Below the pieces are notes generated by a model. It ran no database searches, had not been told where the DNA came from, and was given only the letters and a program-made list of their open reading frames with translations. A stretch of 64,000 nucleotides of DNA from Nepenthes gracilis (lineage: Eukaryota; Streptophyta; Magnoliopsida; Caryophyllales; Nepenthaceae). The position numbers and the translations under genes were made by a program. The DNA lies in NCBI GenBank assembly GCA_033239525.1, contig BSYO01000024.1, positions 7,029,991 through 7,093,990 on the forward strand, read 5' to 3'. How positions within the stretch are numbered: position 1 is the stretch's first letter; each line of letters starts with the position of its first letter. Below, piece after piece: positions 1-11,172 of the stretch.

Positions 1-2
1 TT

Positions 3-1453
3 GGCGTCCATGAGCACTGGGCCATCCCTTTTAAGTGGGGGAAAGTGGCTTGCCAGTACAGCTCTGACCTTTTGAGGGAGGATAGGGAGAATGTGAAGGT
101 GTACACGGACTTGGTGCTGGCCAATCTGTGGACCTTCCATCTGAACAAGTGCAACATCTGACTGTCCTCTGAGAAATTCAAGGTAGCCAAGTGGGGACCG
201 CGGGATGAGGCTTCCGGCACAGCTCCTTCCATAAAGGCCAAGGAGAGACCGAGGATGAGAGCTGGGGCACTGAGGATCGGTGGTCCCCTTGCCGAGCCCT
301 CCTCTGGTGATGATGATTATTTTGACATCGATGATCTGAGCGATGATGACATGGCTGCTCCTCTGATTAAGAGGATGAGGACTGGATCTTTTCCCGGGTC
401 CTCGGGGTCTGGAGGTCTCGCCTTCACTGCCACTGCTAATCTTGCTGAGCCCTCGGGGGAAATTGTTCAGATGGCGGAGCTTCCGGACGTCCAGCCCCTC
501 TCTGACGACGATGATGATGATGTCTCTCTAATCAAGAGGCTGAGGGTTGGAATCTCTCTTCCGGGGTCCTCGGGATCTGAAGGTCTCGCCTTCACTTCCA
601 CTGCTAATCTTCTCGCTGCATCCGTGGAGGTGCCTGTTCAGACGGCGGAGTTTTCGGACGTCCAGCCCCCAGTGATGATCCCGTCTTCGGAGCTCTCGCT
701 GATCTGCCTGGTGACGTCTCGGACAGGATTGATCACCCTTCCGAGGACATAGGCGGCGGGAACGTCATGGTGGACTCTGAGAGGGGAATGACGGTTGAAA
801 CGGTCCGAGAGGTGGTGGAAGTCGATGACCTACGTGTCGATGAGCTCATGCCCCTCGATCCTTCTGGGCGTCCTACTGTGGTTGAAGCCGAGCGGTCGTC
901 CGAGTTTTTTGGAGACGCTGATTTTGAGGTAGGCTCATCGGTGCCTTTTATAACCGCCGAGTCCGCGTCTAAGGCGGCCCCTGCGGGGCCTAGGAGTGGT
1001 TTTCGGGAGTCCGAGGTCCATGGGGAGTGCGGCACAGGGGACGATCCTCTCGTTTCTAAGGTAATCCTCTGTCTCCCTTCCTACCTTGTTCCCATCTGTT
1101 CGTATTTTCACGAACCTTTCTGCTGTAGCTCCAGGGCCTGATCAGGGGCTTTAGTGGACTGGTGGGAGTGATCGCCCAATCCCGTTGGGAAAATGGGGTC
1201 TTCAAGAGCTGCCCATGAGGCCGCGCAGCGAGTGGAAGCGAAGCTGACTGAAGCTAAGGAGAAGATTGCTTCTTTAGAGGACACTGTCAAGCTTCTGCAG
1301 CTTCGGCAGGGCCTCCTTCAGGATCGGATCCTTCGCCAGGAAGAGAGGTTGAGGACGTCTGTGCAGATTGCTGAGATGGATCCAGTGTTGGAGGGAAAGT
1401 TCTGGGACAACATTCGTATGTGCCGCCGGGTGGCGCGACTGGTCCATCCGTGA
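3..1453 (+). pseudogene. Antisense gene (aORF) of E1, two exons
   Basis: An open frame runs from base 3 on the strand opposite to gag. It carries one in-frame TGA at 159-161, a frameshift near 670 and another near 1190. Exon 1 ends at 1060 and exon 2 begins at 1129. Exon 1 has a tandem duplication of about 57 residues, each copy with an acidic run, a basic IKR motif, a Gly/Ser patch and an LAFT motif. Exon 2 encodes a charged heptad-like helix (about 1193-1400) followed by a GKFWDN motif, also present as ARFWDG in E3. No enzyme motif is recognisable. Antisense ORFs between pol and the 3' LTR are known in Tat elements; their function is not. The N-terminal part lies outside the window. Confidence 0.65.
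1061..1128 (+). other. Predicted intron of the E1 antisense gene
   Basis: GTAATC at the left end and TGTAG at the right end bound 68 bp with a pyrimidine-rich stretch before the acceptor. The upstream exon ends exactly at a codon boundary (phase 0), as in E2 and E3. The frame runs into the coiled-coil exon after one later frameshift. Confidence 0.6.
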
Positions 1454-1948
1454 TTTCCGGTAGCCGTCCTCGATCCTAGGAACGCCAGCGCCTTGAGTGT
1501 AGAAGACTTGTACGGCGTTGCTGATAGGCCTTTCCCTGGACCTCCCGGGTAGGGGCCTGATGGCGAACCTCTTACGCCCGAGGAGGCAGTTCCGGTGGAC
1601 CAGTCAGAATCTTCAAGAGCCCGAGAGGCTCAAGGGGGGAGCTGAGGGGCGCTCCCTTGATACGTTGTTTCTTTTCTTATTTTGTTACACTTGTATACAA
1701 ATTTATTTTTATGAATAAGACTTGTCCTCTTTTTCATCAGAGCTTCGGACGTTTTTTTGTCTTGTTTCCATGGGCGTGTCTCTTTTTTTTCCCTTTCTTT
1801 TTGCGCCATGATGCACGGCATATATCTCTTTAGCTTTGAGTGCGTGACCCCTTTCAAGTGCTCGACCCTTTAACATCTCGGATTTGGGTACGCGGTCATC
1901 TTAGGGACTTCTAACTTTTATCCCTTTGGCTTTATTTTTATTGCTCGG

Positions 1949-2533
1949 TCTCTGGGACCGCTCGGTCACAGCCCAGTGTTGTTGCCTGACCTCTGGGATC
2001 CTCCTCTGGGGCTGCTCGGTCACAGCCGAGTCTTTGTTGCCTAACATCTAGGGTCCGCCTCTGGGGCTGCTCGGTTGGTGCCGAGTCTTTGTTGCCTGAC
2101 CTCTAGGGTCCGCCTCTAGGGCTACACGGTTGGCGCCGAGTCTTTGTTGCCTGACCTCTAGGGTCCGCCTCTGGGGCTGCTCGGTTGGCGCCGAGTCTTT
2201 GTTGCCTGACCTCTAGGGTCCGCCTCTGGGGCTGCTCGGTTGGCGCCGAGTCTTTGTTGCCTGACCTCTAGGGTCCGCCTCTAGGGCTGCTTGGTTGGCG
2301 CCAAGTCTTTGTTGTCTGACCTCTAGGGTCCGCCTCTGGGGCTGCTTGGTTGGCGCCGAGTCTTTGTTGCCTGACCTCTAGGGTCCGCCTCTGGGGCTGC
2401 TCGATTGGCGCCGAGTCTTTGTTGCCTGGCCTCTAGGGTCTGCCTCTGGGGCTGCTCGGTTGGCGCCGAGTCTTTGTTGCCTGGCCTCTAGGGTCCGCCT
2501 CTGGGGCTGCTCGGTTGGCGCCGAGTCTTTGTT
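1949..2533. repeat. 55-bp tandem array in E1
   Basis: Nine units with exact 55-bp spacing start at 2051, 2106, 2161, 2216, 2271, 2326, 2381, 2436 and 2491; one or two degenerate units precede them from about 1949. Each unit carries GGGTCCGCCTCTGGGGCTGC and a hairpin-capable CTCGG...CCGAG around a GGCGCC core. The array sits between gag and the antisense gene, where Tat elements often carry variable tandem repeats, and may have replaced pol. Units are very similar, so the expansion looks recent compared with the element. Confidence 0.95.
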
Positions 2534-2796
2534 AGTGTTGCGAGTTGCTTCACTGTTGGTGAGGGAGCATGAGAATGCTTTAGAAAAGGCGTAATGAAAG
2601 GATGTTTTCATTGACGTACACATTTTACATTGGCCTCCAGGGCCTTTTCTTTCTCGTTTATATATATATATATATATATATATATTTTACAGTCCGCGCG
2701 CTTGGGCTTTCATATTCCTCTTCTGCCGTCTCCTTGGTCCTCGCGACAGCTGCATTTGGGACTGGCCTTGCCTGTATTGGTGCCCCCAGCGGGCGG
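2534..2796. other. Spacer of E1 with (TA)n microsatellite
   Basis: Non-coding stretch between the 55-bp array and gag. It contains a pure TA dinucleotide run at about 2659-2685. Short open frames across it are repeat translations and are not supported as genes. Confidence 0.6.
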
Positions 2797-3575
2797 TCAA
2801 GCGTGCTCCGCGCCCATTATGGCCTTGCCCTTTGAACGGCGCGACCGGGTACGCCCGGGTCGTGGCAAGAAGCGGTCGAGGTAGCCCTCCATTGCGAGCC
2901 GCTCGATTTTCTCCTGGAGCTTCCGACAGTCTTCGATGTCGTGGCCATGGCTACAGTGGTAGTGACAGTACTCCCACTGGTTGCCTCCCTCTGGATTCTT
3001 CAACGCCTTGGGCCATCTTAGGAACTCCATGTCCCTGATCTGCCTCAGGATGTTGGTGAGGGAGTCAGTGAAGGCCAGCGGGCTGGATGGCCGCTCTCCT
3101 CCAAGGACCATCCGTTCGGTCCTGTCCTGCCAGGACGACCCTTGGATCTTCAGCTGGTCGCTCGCCCTCCTTTTTCCTTCCCCTGTCCTTGGGGGCAGGG
3201 GGTCTTCTCATCCTTCCGGCTGACTTGTTTCGTCGATTTTGGGCCCGAAGACCGTCTTTCAGAGCTTTTTGAGCACTTTCTTTGTCGGGGCTTGGCTCAT
3301 GGACTTTTTCCTGTTGAGATAGTCCCTCAACTCGCCAGGAGTCCGCGTTGAGTGCTGCCTCTGGGGCACTGCTGGATGCGGGCTTTCGGGGCACGGGCCC
3401 CTGGATTGCCCGTCCACCTTCTCTCGGAGGGTGCGAACGGCTCTTGTGAGGCTGTCCACCTTCCGCACTAGGTTGCGTATGCTACTGTCGGGCCCGCCGC
3501 TCACTCTGCCACCTGACGGGAGGCACCTGTCGTAGCGCTCCTCTTCCCGGGTAGACGTACTGTCTTACCTGCTGA
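2797..3575 (-). pseudogene. Truncated Tat gag of E1
   Basis: Three overlapping minus frames make one broken gag. The N-terminal part (about 3259-3510) has a basic heptad-like segment. The next frame (about 3065-3394) is a Lys/Arg/Pro-rich linker. The last (2797-3111) carries an FLRWPKALKNPEGG motif followed by a CCHC-like knuckle YCHYHCSHGHDIEDCRKL, characteristic of Tat gag. The central retrotransposon gag domain that should separate N-terminus and linker is absent, so this is deleted as well as frameshifted. It would have formed the element's particle; it is not expected to work. Confidence 0.75.
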
Positions 3576-3641
3576 TCATCTTCAGGGCGTTTGTTGTTCT
3601 TTGAGGGGGGAAGTTCGTGTGCTTCTGTCAGCTTTTCATTT

Positions 3642-3660
3642 CCACAGACGGCACCAATAT
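3642..3660 (-). other. Primer binding site of E1
   Basis: Directly inside the LTR the minus strand reads ATATTGGTGCCGTCTGTGG, close to the TTGGCGCCGTCTGTGG primer site common in plant Tat elements. It fixes the element's orientation and the inner LTR edge. Confidence 0.8.
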
Positions 3661-4673
3661 TGCTTACCGGATCCGTGGCGTCCAGTCGGATCCATGGTTA
3701 GCTGGCGTGCTGAATCCACGGGGTCCAATCTGATCCGTGATTTCCAGGCAACACAAGTGAGTGTGGTATTGGACACGAGAGGAAGATTGAGACTGGATCT
3801 TTTACGTGGGAAACGTCCTCTTGAATGGGGAAGAAAAACCACGAGTCTCAGAGCCTTAGAAGTGTTTCACTATTTGGGTTGAAGTCTTTACAAAGTACAA
3901 GTTTTGGGGTTTATCCCTTCCTTGTCTCTTGATTGGTATTTCTCTTTTTGGAGGGATCGCTTGAAAGAAAGTGGGCCTTTTTTGCCTTCTTTGTGGAGCT
4001 ACTTTTGGAGAAAGAGAGTCCGGTCCCTTTAGAGATGGACTCTGCTGAGTATTTATAGGGGAAAACCAGGCCGTTGGGGAGGAGACGCGTGACAGCCATC
4101 GGATGGCCTAAATGCTGTGCAGTGTCCCGCTAGCCTCATTAATGCTGCTGACGTGCGCGGTAAGGTACACGGCTAGCGCCGCTGGCAGGCCTAGGTGTGT
4201 CGGTCTTGATTTGACCAGGCGTGCTTTGTTCAGATGGAGACTGGCAGTGGTTGCAGGCTTGCTTGGAAATCGGCGAAATTGCTTAACTGGCATCATTGAG
4301 CATAGGGCAGTCCTCGTCCCTGAGTAGAGCCCCTCGTGAGTTCACGGACTCGTAAGAGGAGGCTGTTCTTGGAGGATCTTCTGGGGAAAGTCTGGAAACT
4401 TCTTCTTGACCTCTCGAGCGATTCTGAGACTTACCAGGGCTTCCACAGTTCCCAGTCCTCTTTGTGTCTGTGTACTCGAGTATTGCTAGCGTTGTCCTTG
4501 AGCTTACTTACGAGCGGACGGGACTTCTTGGGCTTCTGCTGTAGTCCTGGTCTTTGGGCCTTTGGCCTCTACTTTGGGTCTCTCAGGCCGCCTAGCTTTC
4601 TTGACTTGTGGGGGTATCCCTAGGCCTCTCGTTTGGGCCGTGTTTCTATGGGCCTTTATATTGGGGCCCAACA
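3661..4673 (-). repeat. 5' LTR of E1
   Basis: On the minus strand the 1013-bp segment starts TGTTGGGCCCC and ends GGTAAGCA, followed by the primer site. A TATA-like CCCTATAAATAC on the minus strand (about 4051-4058) marks the probable promoter. The partner LTR is outside the window, so the outer edge rests on the TG start alone. Confidence 0.75.
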
Positions 4674-4689
4674 CCTATAAATAGTTTCA

Positions 4690-6340
4690 TCTTCAAGATA
4701 TGTATATTACACCTCAAACAAATGTAGATATTTCCCTTTAAATTTCTCCTCCAACTCCCACGTCGCTTCTCTTTCAATATGATGTTTTTAGTGAACCTTT
4801 ACTATCGAAATTGCCTTGTGTCAAAGGATATTATCTTGATGGTCAACTATCCACACTGATTGCGCTTGGAATAACAAATTCTCATGAACTTACAGTAATG
4901 AGTAGTCAGCCACAGGGGTCAGGTCAGGCATGTACTTTCACAACGTAGATAGATAATATACTTTGTATACCACGGACAGGGCTAGTGGTAGTGCCAATCT
5001 AAAAACTACTTCACACCAAGTTCATAAAAATCTGATAAAATGTGGTTGAAAATTTTCTCTTCACACCAAAATGGATAGCACCCTTCCATGGAAAAACTTC
5101 TAAAAAAAATTGTATCCCACATCAAACAATAGATCACATCTTCCTTGATTGGTAGAACTCTTCCGTTTATTTTGAGCCACCCGTAGATAATTTTTAATCA
5201 AACTAACATTCTCAGTAGTCCCCTACACAACATCAAGTCTCGTAATTCTCCGAACACCAATGTTGTGGCTAGATTTGAATGGAGCCATGGAATTCTGTAT
5301 AATGTTGGGTTAACTAACTAAAGAACAACACTTTCTCTCGTAAAGTAGCTCGAATAGAACCATACCAACACTTGCATGATTATTATTGTTATATGAAAAC
5401 TCTAGTTGCAATAAATAGGATCTCAACTACCAGCATGATTGAGCAGAGATAGCCACAGCATATCTTCCAAGTTCTGAATGGTTCGCTCAAATTATCCATT
5501 TATCTGTGGATGAAAAATTGTACTAAATGCCAACATTATTGCCAACTCCTATTGTAGGCTCCACGAAAGGCACGATACAAATCAAGGGCTTTGTTAGACA
5601 CAATAGTTAGCAAAATCCCATGTACTCTCATGATGTTGTCGATATATAACCTGGAAAGATAATAGAAAGTTGTTTTTGGTGGATAAGAAGTGAGTTGATT
5701 TTATCAACCGATCAATGATCACTCAAACTGCGTCATGTCCGCACACCATGTTTGTAAACCATTGCAAAAACTTCCTAGCTTTTTGGGCCTCGTTTGCCAC
5801 AACATGCAGAGCACAATGAGATAGTTTAATAAATTTAGTATTATACTCTGTCACCGTCTTATTCCCTTACTTTAAGCTACTAAACTCATCTTCCTTAATC
5901 TCCCAAACACTAGTGGTGAAGAATATTTCCACGCAAGATTCCACAAATACACCCCGTGAAATCTCCACGTTATCCATCCCTAAAACTCATTGTTGAGTGG
6001 ACTACCACTTATTCGCCTCTCCTTCCAGCTTGTAGGTGACAAGCTTCACTTTGTCCTCCTCAGAATAATCAATCACCTGAAACACCTTCTCCACTCGTTG
6101 AATACAATTCTCAACTTTAATAAAATCAAATTCTCCCAAAAATTCCAAAACTTGCTCACTCATGATGCGTTCAAACAGGGTCCTACTATGCCCCTTGTTA
6201 GCCATTCTACTCATTGCGGCTAAATTTTCATCTTGCTACTGAATTATACAGTCCATGATATCACTCATGCGGCCCATCATCGCTAGGTAATCGTCCTTGT
6301 GGTTCAAACCCGATCGTTCACACCCTGATCTTCTATTATC
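4690..6340 (-). pseudogene. Decayed chromovirus-type gag joined to integrase
   Basis: The best frame, 6002-6214, reads as a gypsy gag segment with a VEKVFQVIDYSEEDKVKL core ending in LEGEANKW. Gag continues to about 5750 (ALHVVANEAQKARKF). From there the frame becomes integrase: DRLIKSTHFL, then FHPQINGQSERTIQNLEDML near 5450, then degraded C-terminal integrase to about 4750. Protease, RT and RNase H are missing, so a deletion has fused gag to integrase. Many stops and frameshifts are present. This is a different gypsy branch from the Tat elements, with a tRNA-Met primer site. Confidence 0.7.
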
Positions 6341-6414
6341 TATCATATTAATAGCTATCATATAAAATATCCAAACATAAAAATTAACCCAAAACACCTT
6401 ACCTTATGACTTTT

Positions 6415-6425
6415 CTCTGATACCA
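6415..6425 (-). other. tRNA-Met type primer binding site of decayed gypsy element
   Basis: The minus strand reads TGGTATCAGAG, the standard initiator-tRNA primer site of plant LTR elements, about 200 bp upstream of the gag fragment on the same strand. Confidence 0.65.
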
Positions 6426-6429
6426 TTTC

Positions 6430-8470
6430 CTTTCACAAACCCGCATTAAACAAGGTCCTAATAATATATAATGATAATCATAAATCACAAAATTAAATCC
6501 CAATTAAGAATGACATCAAATCCAATACCTAAATCCGGCCGTGACCTAATCAAATATCTATACAATCTTGACATTAACAATGATAATAAACTACAATAAT
6601 GTCAATATTCATATGATCTCTTTGGACTACTCATCTAAATGAATAAATAGCCATGACTTGCTCAAATACTCGTAAGGAAAGACTAACAAATGACTGTACA
6701 ACCAACCACAGACCCAATAAAAATCGAACGACATAATAACCAAATAATAAATGATCTAAATCCTTATTCCACAACCATGCCATACACCGACATCAGGCCA
6801 ACCCTTAATACAAAAAATACAACTGATATGAAAACGATCCAATTATAAAACTAATACTCATAAAATATAGGCCAAGTCTCTACAAGTGATCATATCCAAA
6901 CTCCCTGCAAGATATCCATAGCCCTCTAATATGAAGAGATAAGAAATAATAAAAAAGTGAGCTGAATGCTTAACAAGTATCAAGGTATTATACATAAAGT
7001 AGACGCATTCATAATTAGAATAAAGATCAATAAAACATATATAAAATCCATAAAAGTCAAAATCTAAATGTCCACCAACTCATATTAATGAAAGTCTGAA
7101 TGTGGTCTCATACTTAAAAATATAATCCAAAATAAAGGCCAAATGTTCCAAATGTACAAAATTAACTGAATCCCAACTATGAGTAAAACCTGCGAATCTC
7201 ATTCGAAATCTCAATATCCAAATCAATGTAGGTAAGATATATCAAAAATATAAAACATACTCAAATCAAAAAGCCAAAGACCAAAAGACTAATTTTAATG
7301 AAGGGTTAGACATACTCCTAATAATCTTAACCCATAAGCTACTATTTAGATATATAGAGCGGTGTTTATATATTCTTTCCTATAGAATGGGACAAATGAT
7401 ATTTTCTTTTGCTACCCGTGGATGATAAGTGTAGTTTTCAAATTTATCTAAATATATTAGGTCGTTCAAATATATTAATTTTATTTAATTTCTTACAATA
7501 ATTTTTATAAAAATACAAATCGAGGAAGGTCTCTATATAACAAATCTAATACTTTTTCGATCCGAAAAAAAGGTATAAAACTTCTATTCAAAAATGTTAA
7601 TCACAAAGCTTTTCACTGTGGAAAAAAGGTATACATATTGAAGCAAATATACAATGATAGAGCCTAACCCGAAATATATGCATAAATACGACATACAAGG
7701 CCTATATGCATATTTTTATGATTTTTTTCTTTTTAAATATTCTTATATATAAACATAATATCTCAAAATACTGATCTATTTTCATAAAACAATCAAAAAT
7801 CTTAAAACAATAATAAAACTGAAGTGAAACTCTAAAATATCCGGTAAAAATAACATGCATGCATAAGGGATCGAAATAAAGTAAATAAAATGACATGTAT
7901 GTACATTAAATCTCATAAATAAAACTAAACAAAAATTGAAATAAATTAAAGATATGGCGTAAGGATATTTATTTCAACCTCTAATCTTATATATCTAACA
8001 AAAGGATGCTTCAAAATACATCTTCTTCTGTTCCTTTCTCTTCCTTCCCATCTCTTTCTCTCTCCTTTCTCTTTCTTCCCATATGAAATGATAAAAAATA
8101 GCGCACATCGTTATTATATAATCAAATCAGCACACAAGTGCTACCTCAAACATGTGTCAAGTGCTACGCCTAATCCCATAAGTGCGTGAGTCCCGCCTTA
8201 GGTGCTCCTCTCAAGTGCGAGCACTCTAAAATTCACGCTCAAACACCACTTTAAGAGTGCATTGGGTGACCTTCAAAATGGTCCAAACGCAGCTCAAGCG
8301 GTCCATAGGCACTCCTCGGGTGTGCCCGATCCATCAAATGCGCACGAACATACGTTAGGTGTGCCTTAGGCGCTAAACTGCTTCCCTACTCCAAATTTTC
8401 TTTAAATTTATATAATATAATTTATTCCAATGTATCAAAAATAAGTCCAAAATAAACTGATAATACTAAA
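6430..8470 (-). other. Probable 5' LTR remnant of the decayed gypsy element, AT-rich
   Basis: By position this stretch upstream of the primer site should be the element's LTR. It is AT-rich without genes, except for a GC-richer patch at about 8110-8400 with repeated AAGTGC/AGTGCG words. I could not find a partner LTR or firm ends. Confidence 0.35.
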
Positions 8471-8479
8471 TTAATCTGA

Positions 8480-9030
8480 TAAAAAAACTAGATATTATAG
8501 GTCAGAAACTCTACCTTCTAAGTTACCCAAACACAAGAAGGAAGGAATTTATCAAAAACGCATTGCTGGAAATCCTCCTAGGTGATATCCTTAGATGTAG
8601 TACTAAACTCTCACTTAAGCATCCTCCACCGCTGATCTGCCTCTCTAATAAAATATTGAATGGTCAAATAAACCTTGTCCACTGCTCTACAACGTATCAC
8701 CTCAAAAGGGTTTTTTTAAAAAAAATCACACCATCCATGCTTCAACAAGCATGAGATCAAGTGATCTCACGAACTCTGAAACCCTCTAGACCATAGAATC
8801 CTACATAAGTCAACATTCACTATCCCAAGCACTTGAATAGTCACTAGTGATAATCGCGACTTCTTGTCCTATAATTCAAGTACCGATGGACTAGATCACT
8901 AGAAGTGCCATCTTGTATAGTGCTCAACTCACCTCATCTATCTCCCCGACATTATTGATAGGAGGCACACTAACAAATTCTCTAACATTAGCACTATATT
9001 GTTTCAACATCCTACAACAAAAAATAAGGG
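8480..9030 (-). pseudogene. Second decayed gypsy gag fragment
   Basis: On the minus strand, 8560-8740 reads as gag (RAVDKVYLTIQYFIREADQRWRMLK, written here only as its key residues: VYLTIQYF then WRMLK), followed by a DITWEDF-like stretch and KFLPS near 8530. More N-terminal gag-like residues lie up to about 9000. Stops are frequent. It is cut off on its downstream side by the older element at 4690-8470. Confidence 0.5.
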
Positions 9031-9185
9031 CTTAGAACCTCATTCTAAGTCATCCATCGACTCAAACTTCTAAATCTAGAATATCTCTAAAATACCGTAT
9101 ATACTCAAATCACTTAATGAATCCTACTATTCCTAGAATATTTCTAATTCCTAAGTTCTCAAGGGTTTTCACATAATCTTATTTT

Positions 9186-11172
9186 TTTGATATTATAACT
9201 GTGTCAATTCAGACCGAAATCACCTCACTTGATTAGAACTAATTATGTAAAAAACTCAAATCATAAATAATCCTTATTAATATATTATAAATAAAATATT
9301 CATAATAAATATTATCTCCTTAAAATAAGATAAAATATAAATATCTATAATACCATGATTTCTATGAATGCAATTCCAGTAAAATATTCAAAAACTAATA
9401 AAATAATAGATAAGTATTATAATTTCTCACCATAAAGTTTCTAAATTATGATATTATCTTTACCTAAAATCTGAATAGCAAATACATAATCTCTTCTGAT
9501 TCACCATCAACCTCCTCTATTCTAGATATAAGAAAATATGAGGAAAAGCCAAATATTTAATAGATAAATATAATTAATAATATTATATTATAATAAATCA
9601 TCTTGGATAATAACATTGAGTATGTACAAATTAATAATATTATGTGATAAATTAATAACCACTTGAGATTCAATGATATGTCACAATCATGATTCAAAAG
9701 TTATAAATTAACTGAATATCAAAAATATAAATGGAATTTCATCTAATTCGAATATCAATAAAGTTACATGTTTCATCGAATTATCTCAATAGAGTTCTCA
9801 ATTATATGAGATATCATTATAATCTTTATAAATCTTACACGTCAATATGAACCATTGACTATGTGCGTAACACCAACGACTAGATAAAATTTATGATGTA
9901 TTGATACTCGTAAGTTTGACAAATTAACAACTATATGATCTTATAATATTTTTCTACTCATAGTTTACAAGTACCAAACTCAATCCAAATAATAAATATT
10001 CTCATTATCATACCGAGGTAAGTCCAAAATATGTCATGTACGTATTCATGTGATTCAACTAGGATTCACATTCAAATGGGTTTCGGAATACTTAATCTCA
10101 TCTAAATATCAAACCTAACTTCAATATGGCATTCATCAATATCTCAACGCATGTTATTCACAAAATTATAAGTATCGCTCTAAATAATTTTAATCTTTTG
10201 AGATATAAACTAAATATCGGATAAATATAGACTATATCATGGTATCATAAATTTTATATTCTTTATACCGTTATATCTTCATATAATCCTAAGTACCTTA
10301 ACAATAAATAACCCAAAAAATCATACACGTAAGTTAACATTAAAAAATAATTACTAAGAAAATCAGAAAAAATTTAGGAACAACTAAGAATGCAATCAAC
10401 CTTTAAAATTTTGTCTAATCCTTACCGGAGTTATTAGTGTACTGATATCATTATTAAGACCAAAAAAATATATCCTATTTTATCACTACCAAACTAAGTT
10501 AGAGAATTATTAATTTTATCAGAACTATCCTGACTAATTGTAATAGGGTTCAACAAAGATTATTAAATATCTCAAATTTTATCTATATATTAGCAGCAAT
10601 ACAATATAAGTTAACCCAAATGATAGTAATAATGTAATTGGTGATTATATCAAATTACCAAACTGGCCAAAGCTCCTCCCAGCTATGAGTTTCCCACTGT
10701 TGGTCCAATTTTCATGCTTCTGTCATGCGTTCATCCAATGAATTCTACGTATTCAAGTAATCAAAATCGTATTTAAGAGTAATAATTACAAAGATAAAAA
10801 TATATCAATTTAAATTGTAAATAAATGGCCCAAAAATCATTCATCAACACAGTAAAAAATTGGAATAACAGATTTTAATTCTTGCCGAAACCATTTTAAT
10901 ACTTGATCATTGACGTATCAAAAATCAAAATCACATTTTGTTAATGAAATATTATACTATATATGTCATAGTATATAAATGATAACTTTGTTTGCATAAA
11001 ATTATTTATATAATATATAAACAATTGCTCTGAAAATAATTTTGAACGAAGAATTGGCTCAGTCCTGAACCTTGCATATCTTCTTCTCCAATTAAACAGC
11101 ACTACTTATATATAAAATTCTAGATTTTTACGGCGCACGAAACCCTTTGAGATGACCTAAATTTTTGTGTGA
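9186..11172 (-). other. AT-rich stretch, possible decayed LTR beside the second gag fragment
   Basis: Near 9186-9199 the minus strand has TATAATATCA, a plausible decayed TGGTATCAGA primer site correctly placed upstream of the gag fragment. If so the LTR would start at about 9200, and a TGTCACACAAAAATTTAGG start on the minus strand near 11172 is a candidate outer end. No partner LTR is visible and no gene is supported. Confidence 0.3.

Larger units (their letters stand above)
1..4673 (-). mobile_element. Tat-lineage Ty3/gypsy element E1, window-truncated, pol not seen
   Basis: Read on the minus strand, this is a 5' LTR (3661-4673), a primer site, a short gag with a zinc knuckle, a 55-bp tandem array and then a gene on the opposite strand. 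This order matches elements E2 and C in the same window, except that protease, RT, RNase H and integrase are missing between gag and the antisense gene. The 3' LTR would lie left of base 1, so target duplication and length cannot be checked. It resembles a large non-autonomous derivative (LARD-like). The lineage call rests on the primer-site type, the gag knuckle and the antisense gene, not on pol. Confidence 0.8.

Noticed and set aside
1949..2533. CRISPR-like array
   Set aside because: Repeats are directly adjacent without unique spacers and lie in a plant retrotransposon; a tandem minisatellite.
2602..2884. Overlapping plus-strand frames with a hydrophobic Tyr/Ile stretch
   Set aside because: The hydrophobic stretch is the translated TA microsatellite and the rest is the reverse of gag.
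6430..8470. tRNA or small RNA gene in the AT-rich stretch
   Set aside because: No cloverleaf A/B box pair could be seen; only the tRNA-complementary primer site at 6415-6425.
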